Shown here piece by piece: positions 23,096 to 29,983 of a stretch of 40,710 nucleotides of DNA. Every line of letters starts with the position of its first letter. The stretch's first letter is position 1. The notes beneath the pieces are model-generated. The model ran no database searches and was not told the origin of the DNA. It saw nothing but the letters and a program-made list of their open reading frames with translations. The position numbers and the translations under genes are program-made. The stretch is from Frigoribacterium sp. (GTDB taxonomy: Bacteria > Actinomycetota > Actinomycetes > Actinomycetales > Microbacteriaceae). The stretch spans positions 1 through 40,710 of the forward strand of contig JANYIZ010000053.1 of the NCBI GenBank assembly GCA_025408445.1, in the 5' to 3' direction.

Positions 23096-23856
23096 TGGCG
23101 TCGATCTCGACCAGGCTTGCCGTCGTGGTGCCGGTCTACAACGAGTCGGGATGGATCCGGCCGACGCTCGCCGCGCTCGCAGCCCAGCACGACCAGGACT
23201 TCGATGTCGTATTCGTCGACAACGGTTCCACCGACGATTCGGTGGCGATCATCGAGCAGTGTGTGGCGGACCGCCCGCGCTGGCGCGTCATCCACGAGCC
23301 GCAGAAGGGCACCGGAGCTGCCGCGGACACCGGGATGCGCGCCGCCATACTGGCAGGGGCCGGTATCCTCGCTCGCACCGACTCCGACTGCCTCCCTCGC
23401 CCCGACTGGACGGCGAGCATGCGCCGGGCACTCACAGTCGATGGGCTGGAACTGGTGGGTGGCGAGCTTGTGCCGCGCACCGACGAGGGCCTTTCCTGGT
23501 TCACCCGCATCAGCCTGCGCGGCGCCGTGCATCTCGCGGAGGCATTCGGGCGGGTGCGACGGGAGAATAAATCACCCGAATACCTCGGCCCCTACATGAT
23601 GGCCGCTGGCTGCAACGTTGGCATCACGGCGGAGCTGTACCTGGCAAGCGGCGGATTCCCCCGCAGTCGCATCGAGGACCTGCACGAGGATCGCGCGCTC
23701 GTCAACGCGGTGCGCCGGATCACGCCACGTTACGCCCGCCGCTCGGACATCGTGGTCTTCGGATCGAGTCGCCGGGTGAGCGCCTGGGGGCTGAAGAACA
23801 CCCTGCTCTGGTACAAAGACCACCAGTATCGGCCCGAGCATGTGGACATCCGATGA
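23092..23856 (+). CDS. GT2 family glycosyltransferase
   Basis: 254 residues. GT-A motifs VVVPVYNESGWIRPTLAAL and VFVDNGSTDDSVAIIE, with metal-binding ARTDSDCLPRPDW and a later CNVGITAELYLASGGFP acceptor-side motif. It lacks transmembrane helices. The start is GTG 23092 (GTGA overlap with the ketosynthase stop) or ATG 23095; they differ by one residue. Its stop overlaps the P450 start by 4 bp. Being inside the ketosynthase/P450/ligase operon, it probably glycosylates that pathway's product or an intermediate (inference). It is not closely similar to the GT2 at 12666. Confidence 0.9.
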   Translation: MMASISTRLAVVVPVYNESGWIRPTLAALAAQHDQDFDVVFVDNGSTDDSVAIIEQCVADRPRWRVIHEPQKGTGAAADTGMRAAILAGAGILARTDSDCLPRPDWTASMRRALTVDGLELVGGELVPRTDEGLSWFTRISLRGAVHLAEAFGRVRRENKSPEYLGPYMMAAGCNVGITAELYLASGGFPRSRIEDLHEDRALVNAVRRITPRYARRSDIVVFGSSRRVSAWGLKNTLLWYKDHQYRPEHVDIR

Positions 23857-25064
23857 GGCTGCCACCGGTCTCATCGGCACCGGGAACATCAGCACCGGGC
23901 AGCCCGGCTCCGCACAGGCTCGCCGCGCGGTGGGAGGAGCGGGTGATGCGCGCGGCGCATCCGATCGCCTATCCCGTGCTGCGTGCGGCGCGCGGTCCGG
24001 TGCTCCGGGTGCCCGGTCTCGGCATCCTGGTGCGGGATGCCGCGCTGCTGCGCTCCACTCTGCTGAACACCACGAGCTTCACCAAGACCGGTCCGGGTTC
24101 GCCGGCCGACCTCTGGACCGATGTGCTCGGACCGAGTGTCCTGCTCAACATGGAGGGTGCGGACCACCAGGCCCTTCGGCGGAAGCTCGCTCCGATCTTC
24201 GCTCCGTCCTTCGTCGAGCCGATGGTTACCGAGAGTCTCGGTGAGCCGGTCGCGCAGCTCAGAGAGCGGCTGTCGAAGGGGGAGCAGGTTGACCTGGTCG
24301 AGGAGGTGAGGCGTTATTCGAGCATCGCGATCAGCCGGTTGGTCGGTCTCGATTCCGCCGAGCTGACCACAGTCCTGTTCCACAGGGTCTCGTCGATCAC
24401 GTCGATGGTGCGCCTCACCCGGACGAAACTCGCGCCGATGCAGGTTGCGCGCGCCCGGGTGGTGATGGCCGAGCTCACTTCGCATGCTCAGCGCGCCTAC
24501 CGGGCTGGAGATGAGCGCACGGTTCCGGGGCGGATGCGCGCGCTCGGCCTCACCGAATCCGAGGCGATGGGAGCGGTGGGCGCCTTCGTGCTCACCGGTA
24601 CCGAGACCCTCGTCTCTTATATTCCCAGATTGGTATGCCTGCTCATCGACAGCGGGTGGTTACCTCTCATTGCGGCGGATCGCAGCCTCGTCGAGCCGGC
24701 GATTGCCGAGGCGCTCCGCGTGACGACGCCGTCCCCGGTGATGCTCCGGTCGGTCGTGGCGGCGGATGCCATCGGCCCGGTTGCCGTGCGCCCGGGGGAC
24801 CGCGTGATTCTCGCCACCTTCGCGGCCAATCGTGCGTTGGGCCCCTTCGATCCGGAGGCCAACACCGCAGCGACTGTGCGCCAGCTGTGGTTCGGTGCCG
24901 GGTCGCACTTCTGCCTGGGGGCACCGCTCGCTATGGCGCAGATCCGGTTGGTCTGTAATGCCATGCTCATGGCGGCTCCTCAGGGGGATCTTCGCGTCAT
25001 TTCTCGACGGCCCGCCCGCGGGGTGCTGATTCCGAGCTATGCGACGGTGGTGGTCGGTAGGTGA
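23853..25064 (+). CDS. Cytochrome P450
   Basis: 403 residues, the usual size of soluble bacterial P450s. I-helix GAFVLTGTETLV carries the acid-alcohol oxygen-activation pair. ExxR is in AIAEALRVTTPSPV. The heme loop FGAGSHFCLGAPLAMAQIR has Cys354 as thiolate ligand. The N-terminal ~25 residues are Pro/Ser/Ala-rich. ATG overlaps the GT2 stop (ATGA), and its stop overlaps the ligase start (GTGA). Hydroxylation of an acyl chain or ring in the operon's product is likely. No dedicated ferredoxin is encoded nearby. Confidence 0.95.
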   Translation: MRLPPVSSAPGTSAPGSPAPHRLAARWEERVMRAAHPIAYPVLRAARGPVLRVPGLGILVRDAALLRSTLLNTTSFTKTGPGSPADLWTDVLGPSVLLNMEGADHQALRRKLAPIFAPSFVEPMVTESLGEPVAQLRERLSKGEQVDLVEEVRRYSSIAISRLVGLDSAELTTVLFHRVSSITSMVRLTRTKLAPMQVARARVVMAELTSHAQRAYRAGDERTVPGRMRALGLTESEAMGAVGAFVLTGTETLVSYIPRLVCLLIDSGWLPLIAADRSLVEPAIAEALRVTTPSPVMLRSVVAADAIGPVAVRPGDRVILATFAANRALGPFDPEANTAATVRQLWFGAGSHFCLGAPLAMAQIRLVCNAMLMAAPQGDLRVISRRPARGVLIPSYATVVVGR

Positions 25065-26656
25065 GCGTCGACCTGCTCGAGCTGCTGCTTGACTCATGCC
25101 GTGAGCATCCGGATGCTCCGGCTCTCAGCCAGGGCCGTCGCACTCTGGCCTACCGCGATCTCGACTCACGCATCGCCTCGGTCGCTGTCTCACTCGAGGC
25201 GGCCGGATTCCGCGCCGGGGATCGCGTGCTGTTCTCGGTGCGCCCCGGCCTCGATGGCATCTGTCTCGCCCTCGGCATCATTTCGGCGGGAGGCACGGTC
25301 GTCTTCGCCGACCCCGGGGCCGGGGAGTCGATGTTCCGGGCACGGGCCGCTCTCGCCGCTCCGCGCTGGGTCGCCGCAGAATCCCTGCTCTACTTCGCGT
25401 CGTCCCGGCCGCTGAAATCACTCGCGCGTCGGCGCGGACTCGAGCTTCCGCCGTATTCGATTGTGGTTCCGCACGCCAGGCACATCGTCGCCGGACCCTG
25501 GCTGCCGGGTGTGCCGCGCGGGGCGCTGCGGCTGCGCCGGCTGCTGTCCGGTCGGCGAGCCGCTGGGGGGCTCACCTCTGCCGGTCGAGCCAGATCCGAA
25601 GCGCTCATCATCTTCACCAGTGGCACGACTGCCGCGCCGAAAGCCGTCGTGCACTCCCGCAGCTCGCTCGGCACCGGGCTCGCCGGGTTCGCCGCGCACG
25701 TGCGGTTCGCGCCGGGCGACCGGTTGCTCACCGACCAGTTGATGATCGGAATCCCTGCCCTCATCGCCGGAGCGCACTGGCGGCTGCCCGCGGTCGGCAC
25801 GGATGCGGGCGCGAAGCCGGCGCACTACCTCGACGTACTGCCCGGCACCGACGCGCTCTTCATGGTGCCGGCCGCGCTCGACTCACTGCTCGCGCTGCTC
25901 GATGAGCACCCGGAGAAGACGCCGCAGCTCGCGACGCTGCTGATCGGCGGCGCCCCCGTGCTGCGCCCGCTGCTCGAACGGGTCAAGCGGCGTTGGCCGA
26001 CGGTGCGGGTCTGCGCGATCTATGGCATGACGGAGATTCTGCCAGTGGCCATCGCCGACGGTGACGACAAGCTCGCCTTCGAGGGGGCAGGGGACTACGT
26101 GGGAACAGTGCTCCCTGCCATCCAGGCCCGCATCGAGACGAATGCGGCGGGCGACGGGGAGCTCGTGCTCGCCGGGGAGGGCCTCGCGCTCGGGTACCTC
26201 GCCGACCTTCCGGGGCATCCGCTCGTCTGCCTCAATACGGGGGATCTTGCTGAGCTCGACGGCGACTCCCTTGTGCTGCACGGACGCAGCAAGGACATGT
26301 TCATCCGCGGGTCAACCAACGTATACCCGGGGCTCTATGAACCGGTGATCGCGGGCATCACCGGGGTCGCGGACGTGGCGATGGTCGGTGTGCCGAATGA
26401 AATCGGCGACGATTGTGTCGTGCTGGTGATTGTGCCGACCGCGCGGGGTGCGGGGGCGGATGTTGCGCGCGGCTTCGGTGCGCAGCATCCGGTGATCGAA
26501 ACGGTGAGCGCCGCCCTTCCGGGGCTCGTGGATGCCGCGGTGCTGCCGGACCTCCTGCTGGTCGCGGACGCACTGCCGCGGGCCGGGCGCGGCAGCAAGC
26601 TGGATCGCAGAGCGCTCTCCGCGGCGGTCTCGCAATATCTTAAGTCAGGGCACTGA
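25061..26656 (+). CDS. AMP-forming acyl ligase, OleC-like
   Basis: 531 residues of the adenylate-forming (ANL) superfamily. P-loop IIFTSGTTAAPKAVVHSR, then YGMTEILPVAIADGDD (A5 region). The C-terminal hinge is LVLHGRSKDMFIRGSTNVYPG, and the last motif PRAGRGSKLDRRAL has the catalytic-type Lys. The YG.TE.LPV string resembles OleC beta-lactone synthetases rather than ordinary acyl-CoA synthetases, and the neighbouring OleA- and OleD-like genes support this. Conventional fatty-acid activation is the alternative. GTG start overlaps the P450 stop; the next gene starts 1 bp after its stop. Confidence 0.85.
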   Translation: MSVDLLELLLDSCREHPDAPALSQGRRTLAYRDLDSRIASVAVSLEAAGFRAGDRVLFSVRPGLDGICLALGIISAGGTVVFADPGAGESMFRARAALAAPRWVAAESLLYFASSRPLKSLARRRGLELPPYSIVVPHARHIVAGPWLPGVPRGALRLRRLLSGRRAAGGLTSAGRARSEALIIFTSGTTAAPKAVVHSRSSLGTGLAGFAAHVRFAPGDRLLTDQLMIGIPALIAGAHWRLPAVGTDAGAKPAHYLDVLPGTDALFMVPAALDSLLALLDEHPEKTPQLATLLIGGAPVLRPLLERVKRRWPTVRVCAIYGMTEILPVAIADGDDKLAFEGAGDYVGTVLPAIQARIETNAAGDGELVLAGEGLALGYLADLPGHPLVCLNTGDLAELDGDSLVLHGRSKDMFIRGSTNVYPGLYEPVIAGITGVADVAMVGVPNEIGDDCVVLVIVPTARGAGADVARGFGAQHPVIETVSAALPGLVDAAVLPDLLLVADALPRAGRGSKLDRRALSAAVSQYLKSGH

Positions 26657-26657
26657 C

Positions 26658-27599
26658 ATGAGAATCGCGGTGACGGGGGCGAGCGGCTTCATCGGCGGTG
26701 TCATCGCGTCAGCGCTCGCGATGCCGGAGTTCGAACACGAGGTGGTCGGCTACGGACGCACTCCCGGTGGCTGGTCCTATCGAAGTCACGTCGCCAATGC
26801 CAGCCACTATCGCATCTGGGACGTCGCCCGCGGCAGACTGCCCTCCGAGACCTCGGTCGATGCGGTCGTGCACTGTGCTGCCCTCGCCGACGACTGGGCG
26901 CCGCTCGACGCGGCCATGCGGGTAAACCGGGACGGCACCCGCAACGTCGTGCGCAGTTTTCCCGGGGCACGCATCGTTCATCTCTCCACGTCGAGCGTGT
27001 ACGACGCTTATCTGCCGACCGTGAACGCCGACGAATCGACGGGGCTGGCCCAGCGATTCCTCAGTTCATATTCGCAGTCGAAGGCGGCGGCGGAGGCGGA
27101 GTTGATCGGTGTCGACGCCGTGATCCTTCGGCCACACGCCGTCTATGGCCCCGGGGACACGACGCTGTTGCCGCGACTGCTCGCGGGTATCCGTCGAGGG
27201 AGGCTCACTCTGCCGGAGGGCGCGGCGGTCGATCACACCCTCACCCACATCGACAATCTCGTTGCGGCCGTGATCCTGGCACTCGATCGCACCGCTGTGT
27301 CGGGGGTCTTCAACGTAGGCGATGACGCCCCGGTGCTGTTGAGCGAGGTGCTCGCGGAACTTCTTGCCAAAAAGGGGCGGTCGGATGTCACGCTGCACCG
27401 CATCCCGTACGGCACTGCCTTCGCGCTCGCGTCCGCCGTCGAACTCGCGCACCGGATGAGCCGTCGCGGTCGCCCCCGGGTCACCCGGTATGCGGTGAGC
27501 CAGCTCGGACTCGAGCGCACCCTCGACCTGTCCGCGGCGCGGCAGCAGCTCGGCTACCGTCCCCGATCCACGAGCCTGGTCGGCGCGGAGCGCTGGTAG
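26658..27599 (+). CDS. NAD(P)-dependent epimerase/dehydratase, extended SDR (OleD-like)
   Basis: 313 residues. NAD(P)-binding VTGASGFIGGVIASAL, STSSVYDAYLP with the active-site Ser, catalytic YSQSK, LRPHAVYGPGD, and HTLTHIDNLVAAVILAL near the C-terminal half. Extended SDRs of this type include OleD (2-alkyl-3-ketoacid reductase), 3-beta-HSD-like and sugar epimerases. Start at ATG 26658, 1 bp after the ligase stop, although the frame is open further upstream inside the ligase gene. With KAS III and ligase neighbours, ketoreduction before lactone formation is the favoured hypothesis. It ends the operon, 63 bp before a strong hairpin. Confidence 0.86.
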   Translation: MRIAVTGASGFIGGVIASALAMPEFEHEVVGYGRTPGGWSYRSHVANASHYRIWDVARGRLPSETSVDAVVHCAALADDWAPLDAAMRVNRDGTRNVVRSFPGARIVHLSTSSVYDAYLPTVNADESTGLAQRFLSSYSQSKAAAEAELIGVDAVILRPHAVYGPGDTTLLPRLLAGIRRGRLTLPEGAAVDHTLTHIDNLVAAVILALDRTAVSGVFNVGDDAPVLLSEVLAELLAKKGRSDVTLHRIPYGTAFALASAVELAHRMSRRGRPRVTRYAVSQLGLERTLDLSAARQQLGYRPRSTSLVGAERW

Positions 27600-27661
27600 G
27601 AACCCTCGCTGACACAGGCGTTGCCCCCGGCACTGCCCGTTACTCGAGGTACCGCCGGGAG

Positions 27662-27710
27662 GGCGGAGGGCGCAGGGCGATTCAGCGTCGCACCTTCGCG
27701 CCGCTCCGCC
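27662..27710 (+). terminator. Long stem-loop at the end of the ketosynthase operon
   Basis: GGCGGAG/CTCCGCC, GGCGC/GCGCC, AGG/CCT and GCGA/TCGC pair in succession with only a few bulged bases, giving about 19 pairs around a 7-nt loop. No T run follows, so termination would be T-independent; a stable mRNA 3' end or small structured RNA is also possible. Confidence 0.5.
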
Positions 27711-27806
27711 GACTGCCTGATGACACTCAAACCCTGGCCGCTCACCCTGATCGCGCGTCGGCACGAGCGGGGAACACCCCCGAAAAAGCCGCTTGCACTT
27801 TGAGAA

Positions 27807-27843
27807 GTTCACTCTGCTGACAGTTCAGCGTCGTTTGTTCATC
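27807..27843 (+). promoter_or_regulatory. Triple GTTCA boxes (possible PhoP site)
   Basis: GTTCACT (27807), GTTCAGC (27823) and GTTCATC (27837) occur within 37 bp. GTTCATCTG fits the actinobacterial PHO-box unit G(G/T)TCAYYYR. The spacing (16 and 14 nt) is not the canonical 11. Confidence 0.35.
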
Positions 27844-27901
27844 TGCGCGCAGGTTGCTGGCAATGATTTTGAAGGCAGGCGTTCAAGCGCGAACCCTTGA
27901 C

Positions 27902-27942
27902 TCCTCTCGTGCCCCCGAGGGTGCTTACCCGAGCACGAAGGA
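27902..27942 (+). ncRNA. Leader stem-loop covering the ribosome site of the gene at 27953
   Basis: TCCT+TCGTGC pairs with GCACGA+AGGA (one bulged C), enclosing a GGGT/ACCC hairpin. The AGGA closing the stem is the only Shine-Dalgarno-like sequence before the ATG (10 nt away), so the fold would block translation. The interior GGGTGCTTACCCGAG is nearly the same as GGGTGCTACCCGAG in the pst leader at 29777. Confidence 0.45.
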
Positions 27943-27952
27943 TTTGAAGACG

Positions 27953-28444
27953 ATGACGGTCGGTTCTCGCATAGTCTTCATGCGCTTCGCTACAGCGCGG
28001 AGCCCGAAACTCCAGCTCTGGATCGATCACTTTGATCGCGTCGTCGGCCATGGACCGCGCGTGGTCAACTCCGTGGCCTCCGGCCAGGACGAGTGCATCG
28101 TGGTCTGGCACCTGGTCTCCGCCAACAACCGGATGCTCGCCCGCAGTGCCAATCTCTTCGAGCGTTTCGAAGACGCGCAGGCGGATGCTCTCGCCACGAG
28201 CGGCTCGAGTGCACAGCGCGAGATCGTGCTGACGAGTCATCAGCGCCGGGGGGAGTACGGCTGGTATTCCGTGCTCAACGGCGCGGTCGAAATGATCTGT
28301 GCGCGTTGGTATGGCACAGAGCGGGATCGCCGCAACGCCATCGAGCTCGCTGAGCTCTCGCTGGTCACCTCCCACCTGGCTGCGGGTGCCCGCCCGATCG
28401 ATCCAGGGGTTCACCGAGGACAGCATGAGCACGTCGCCCTCTGA
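27953..28444 (+). CDS. Small protein with two YegP/DUF1508-like repeats (tentative)
   Basis: 163 residues, no signal peptide or membrane segment. Two stretches look like internal repeats of a short beta-beta-alpha unit: VVWHLVSANNRMLARSANLF (about 49-68) and GWYSVLNGAVEMICARWYGT (about 101-120). Each is followed by a charged helix. This resembles the YegP/DUF1508 repeat, but the match is by eye and weak. The frame is open from 27854; I take ATG 27953 because AGGA stands 10 nt upstream. A leader stem-loop and GTTCA boxes lie before it, so it may belong to the phosphate-response island. Function unknown. Confidence 0.6.
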   Translation: MTVGSRIVFMRFATARSPKLQLWIDHFDRVVGHGPRVVNSVASGQDECIVVWHLVSANNRMLARSANLFERFEDAQADALATSGSSAQREIVLTSHQRRGEYGWYSVLNGAVEMICARWYGTERDRRNAIELAELSLVTSHLAAGARPIDPGVHRGQHEHVAL

Positions 28445-28570
28445 CTTCGCGACGGACTAGGAAGAGCGCCCGACGACGCATCAACGTAATTGAGAGCACT
28501 CTGGAAATGGACAGAGACGCTCAGTCAGCCCTGTCCCTCAGCCCGACAGATTGGTCCACCCCGAGGTCTG

Positions 28571-28588
28571 CCAGGAGCCGTCTCCTGG
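28571..28588 (-). terminator. Weak hairpin after the lipoprotein gene at 28628
   Basis: CCAGGAG pairs with CTCCTGG around CCGT, 40 bases past the minus-strand lipoprotein stop. No T run. It could serve either strand. Confidence 0.35.
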
Positions 28589-28627
28589 TGCCTAGTCCGA
28601 AATGTCAGTGCTCCGTCGCACGGCGTC

Positions 28628-29392
28628 TCAGTACGCCGATCCCTCTGAGGAGATCGAGTTGATGCAATCGGCGCCAGTCGGAATCTGAGATATCCCAGAA
28701 CCACCCAGACGCTCGCCATTCTGGGTCACCTGGATCGAGCAGCCTGACAGAGTCACTCCGGTTCCGGCGGTGAAGCCGAAGGAATGCGATGCCCATCCGG
28801 TAAACTGCCTACCGTTGGTTTGCGCGTCGTGCGGGAGTCCGATACTGACCGCGCCCTTCCCCGCGCTGGCAAAGTACTTATCGAGCCGACACTGCGCCGA
28901 TCCATCAGCACCGCTAGCCTCGGAAAGAAAGCTCATGGAGGCGATCGGTACTTTCGTCGCTGAGGGCTGCAGATTGATCCGAGCATCGGCTGGCCATTCG
29001 CCCGAGGATGACACCGCAGAGACATTAACCCGAGTGAAACTCCATCTGTCGGTGGCGAATGTCGCCGGGGAGATCACTTGTCCGCACGCCGAGATGAGGG
29101 CGTCAGGGACGGTGCGAGAGCCGACGTCGTCGACAGGCACGGATTGGCGTACCCGCATTTCCACTGCCATCTTCGAACCGTTGGCCGCCAAGGCAACGGC
29201 CTTGATCACCATGGTTGCGTCGGGCGCGACTGGACCGAGCGAGAAATCCTGGCTTGACGGCGACGGCGACGGTGACGGTGACGCTGAAGTTGGAGACGGC
29301 GAGTGTGACGAAGCAGCCATGCTCAGCACTGGTGAGCACCCTCCCAAAAATAATATGGCGAGGATCGAAATAAGCGCGGGCAAAGATTTCAT
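28628..29392 (-). CDS. Secreted lipoprotein of unknown function, possible phosphate-regulated
   Basis: 254 residues. Signal peptide MKSLPALISILAILFLGGC ends in a lipobox (Cys19). A ~25-residue Ser/Pro linker follows, then a ~200-residue extracytoplasmic domain with four Cys (SACGQV, AQCRL, SGCSI, ADCIN) that may form two disulfides. I recognise no family. Codon use is less GC-rich than in the genes before 27600, suggesting acquired DNA. ATG 29392 is preceded by TAGGTT at 7 nt and by GTTCA boxes 22 bp apart over the -35 region, so PhoP control is plausible. Confidence 0.78.
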   Translation of the reverse strand: MKSLPALISILAILFLGGCSPVLSMAASSHSPSPTSASPSPSPSPSSQDFSLGPVAPDATMVIKAVALAANGSKMAVEMRVRQSVPVDDVGSRTVPDALISACGQVISPATFATDRWSFTRVNVSAVSSSGEWPADARINLQPSATKVPIASMSFLSEASGADGSAQCRLDKYFASAGKGAVSIGLPHDAQTNGRQFTGWASHSFGFTAGTGVTLSGCSIQVTQNGERLGGSGISQIPTGADCINSISSEGSAY

Positions 29393-29399
29393 TTTTGGG

Positions 29400-29405
29400 A
29401 ACCTA
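29400..29405 (-). promoter_or_regulatory. -10 box TAGGTT, leaderless-type, lipoprotein
   Basis: On the minus strand TAGGTT stands 7 nt before the ATG at 29392. There is no Shine-Dalgarno between. The PHO-like boxes begin 5 bp further upstream. Confidence 0.45.
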
Positions 29406-29410
29406 GGTCA

Positions 29411-29443
29411 TGTGAATGAACACGAAAGTACACGCGCGTGAAC
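29411..29443 (-). promoter_or_regulatory. PHO-box-like site upstream of the lipoprotein
   Basis: Reading the minus strand, GTTCACG (from 29443) and GTTCATT (from 29421) start exactly 22 bp apart, two turns of the 11-bp PHO-box period, with a degenerate unit between. GTTCATTCA fits G(G/T)TCAYYYR. It overlaps the expected -35 region, as in Streptomyces PhoP-activated promoters. Confidence 0.42.
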
Positions 29444-29692
29444 AAGCGCCAAAGCGCCATCACCTGAAACATTCGGCTGCGATCGCATCAGATCATGAAC
29501 GAGCATCTGCCGGGTCAGACTGCAGTGATGGATGTTGCCGAGACGATCTGTCTTTGGACTCGCTCTCGCTGGGTGAAAGCGCCTGAAATCAAGCAGTGAC
29601 TGAGGGGCGCCCACTTTCTCCTTCCACTCTGTTGTTTTAGGCGACAGCACGCCTTGTAGACGAAAGCCCAGCCGAAATCTCTGACACACACT

Positions 29693-29725
29693 GTTCACCT
29701 CTCGTCAGGTTGGCGTACGTGTGCG
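29693..29725 (+). promoter_or_regulatory. PHO-box-like site upstream of the pst operon
   Basis: A perfect GTTCACC unit at 29693 is followed at 11-bp steps by two degenerate units starting with GT (29704 and 29715). It lies about 36-70 bp before the likely transcription start near 29761, suitable for PhoP activation. Confidence 0.38.
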
Positions 29726-29760
29726 CGAGGTGCGTGGTTAGGGATTGGCACTTTAACTAA

Positions 29761-29834
29761 GGCTGCTCCTCTTCGGGGGTGCTACCCGAGTAAGAAAGCA
29801 GCCATCCCGTGTCGGTTGACCCCCGCAGTTTTTT
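29761..29834 (+). ncRNA. pst leader, first switch: stem-loop competing with a T6 terminator
   Basis: Fold 1: GGCTGCT (29761-29767) pairs with AGCAGCC (29797-29803), enclosing TCGGG/CCCGA. Fold 2: CGGGGGT (29774-29780) pairs with ACCCCCG (29819-29825), with an inner CCGA/TCGG, followed by CAG and six T (29829-29834), an intrinsic terminator. The folds share 29774-29789, so they exclude each other. This is the architecture of an attenuator or riboswitch. No known riboswitch consensus is recognised. Confidence 0.5.
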
Positions 29835-29956
29835 CGTGAAGCTTCCCGAGAGAGAAAGCCCGATGTTCGCGCCCCGGATGTCGCGGCGCTCACATATTCG
29901 GTTGTGTGGGGGCTCCGTAAGGCCGACCGCATCACTGCTCTCGGGTGCCCCCTTTT
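29835..29956 (+). ncRNA. pst leader, second switch: CCCGAG element and T4 terminator
   Basis: A second copy of the motif (GCTTCCCGAGAGAGAAAGC, 29841-29859) has CCCGAGAG (29845-29852) exactly complementary to CTCTCGGG (29938-29945). Just beyond, GGGGGC (29908-29913) pairs with GCCCCC (29947-29952), followed by TTTT: a terminator 27 nt before the pstC start. CTCGGGT (29940-29946) can also pair with ACCCGAG (29784-29790) of the first element. Confidence 0.42.
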
Positions 29957-29983
29957 CGTACCTCCCAGTTGAGGCGGGTACTC

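Larger units (their letters stand above)
27600..27952. other. 353-bp intergenic region after the lipid operon
   Basis: I see no gene here. In order it holds a small CCCGGC/GCCGGG hairpin (27626-27659), a long hairpin (27662-27710), three GTTCA boxes (27807-27843) and a stem-loop that covers the ribosome site of the next gene (27902-27942). Short open frames cross it but none has homology or a start signal. Confidence 0.7.

Noticed and set aside
29761-29956. Known riboswitch classes (c-di-GMP, c-di-AMP, glycine, fluoride, ZTP)
   Set aside because: I compared the conserved cores from memory and none fits; only the general attenuator layout is supported.
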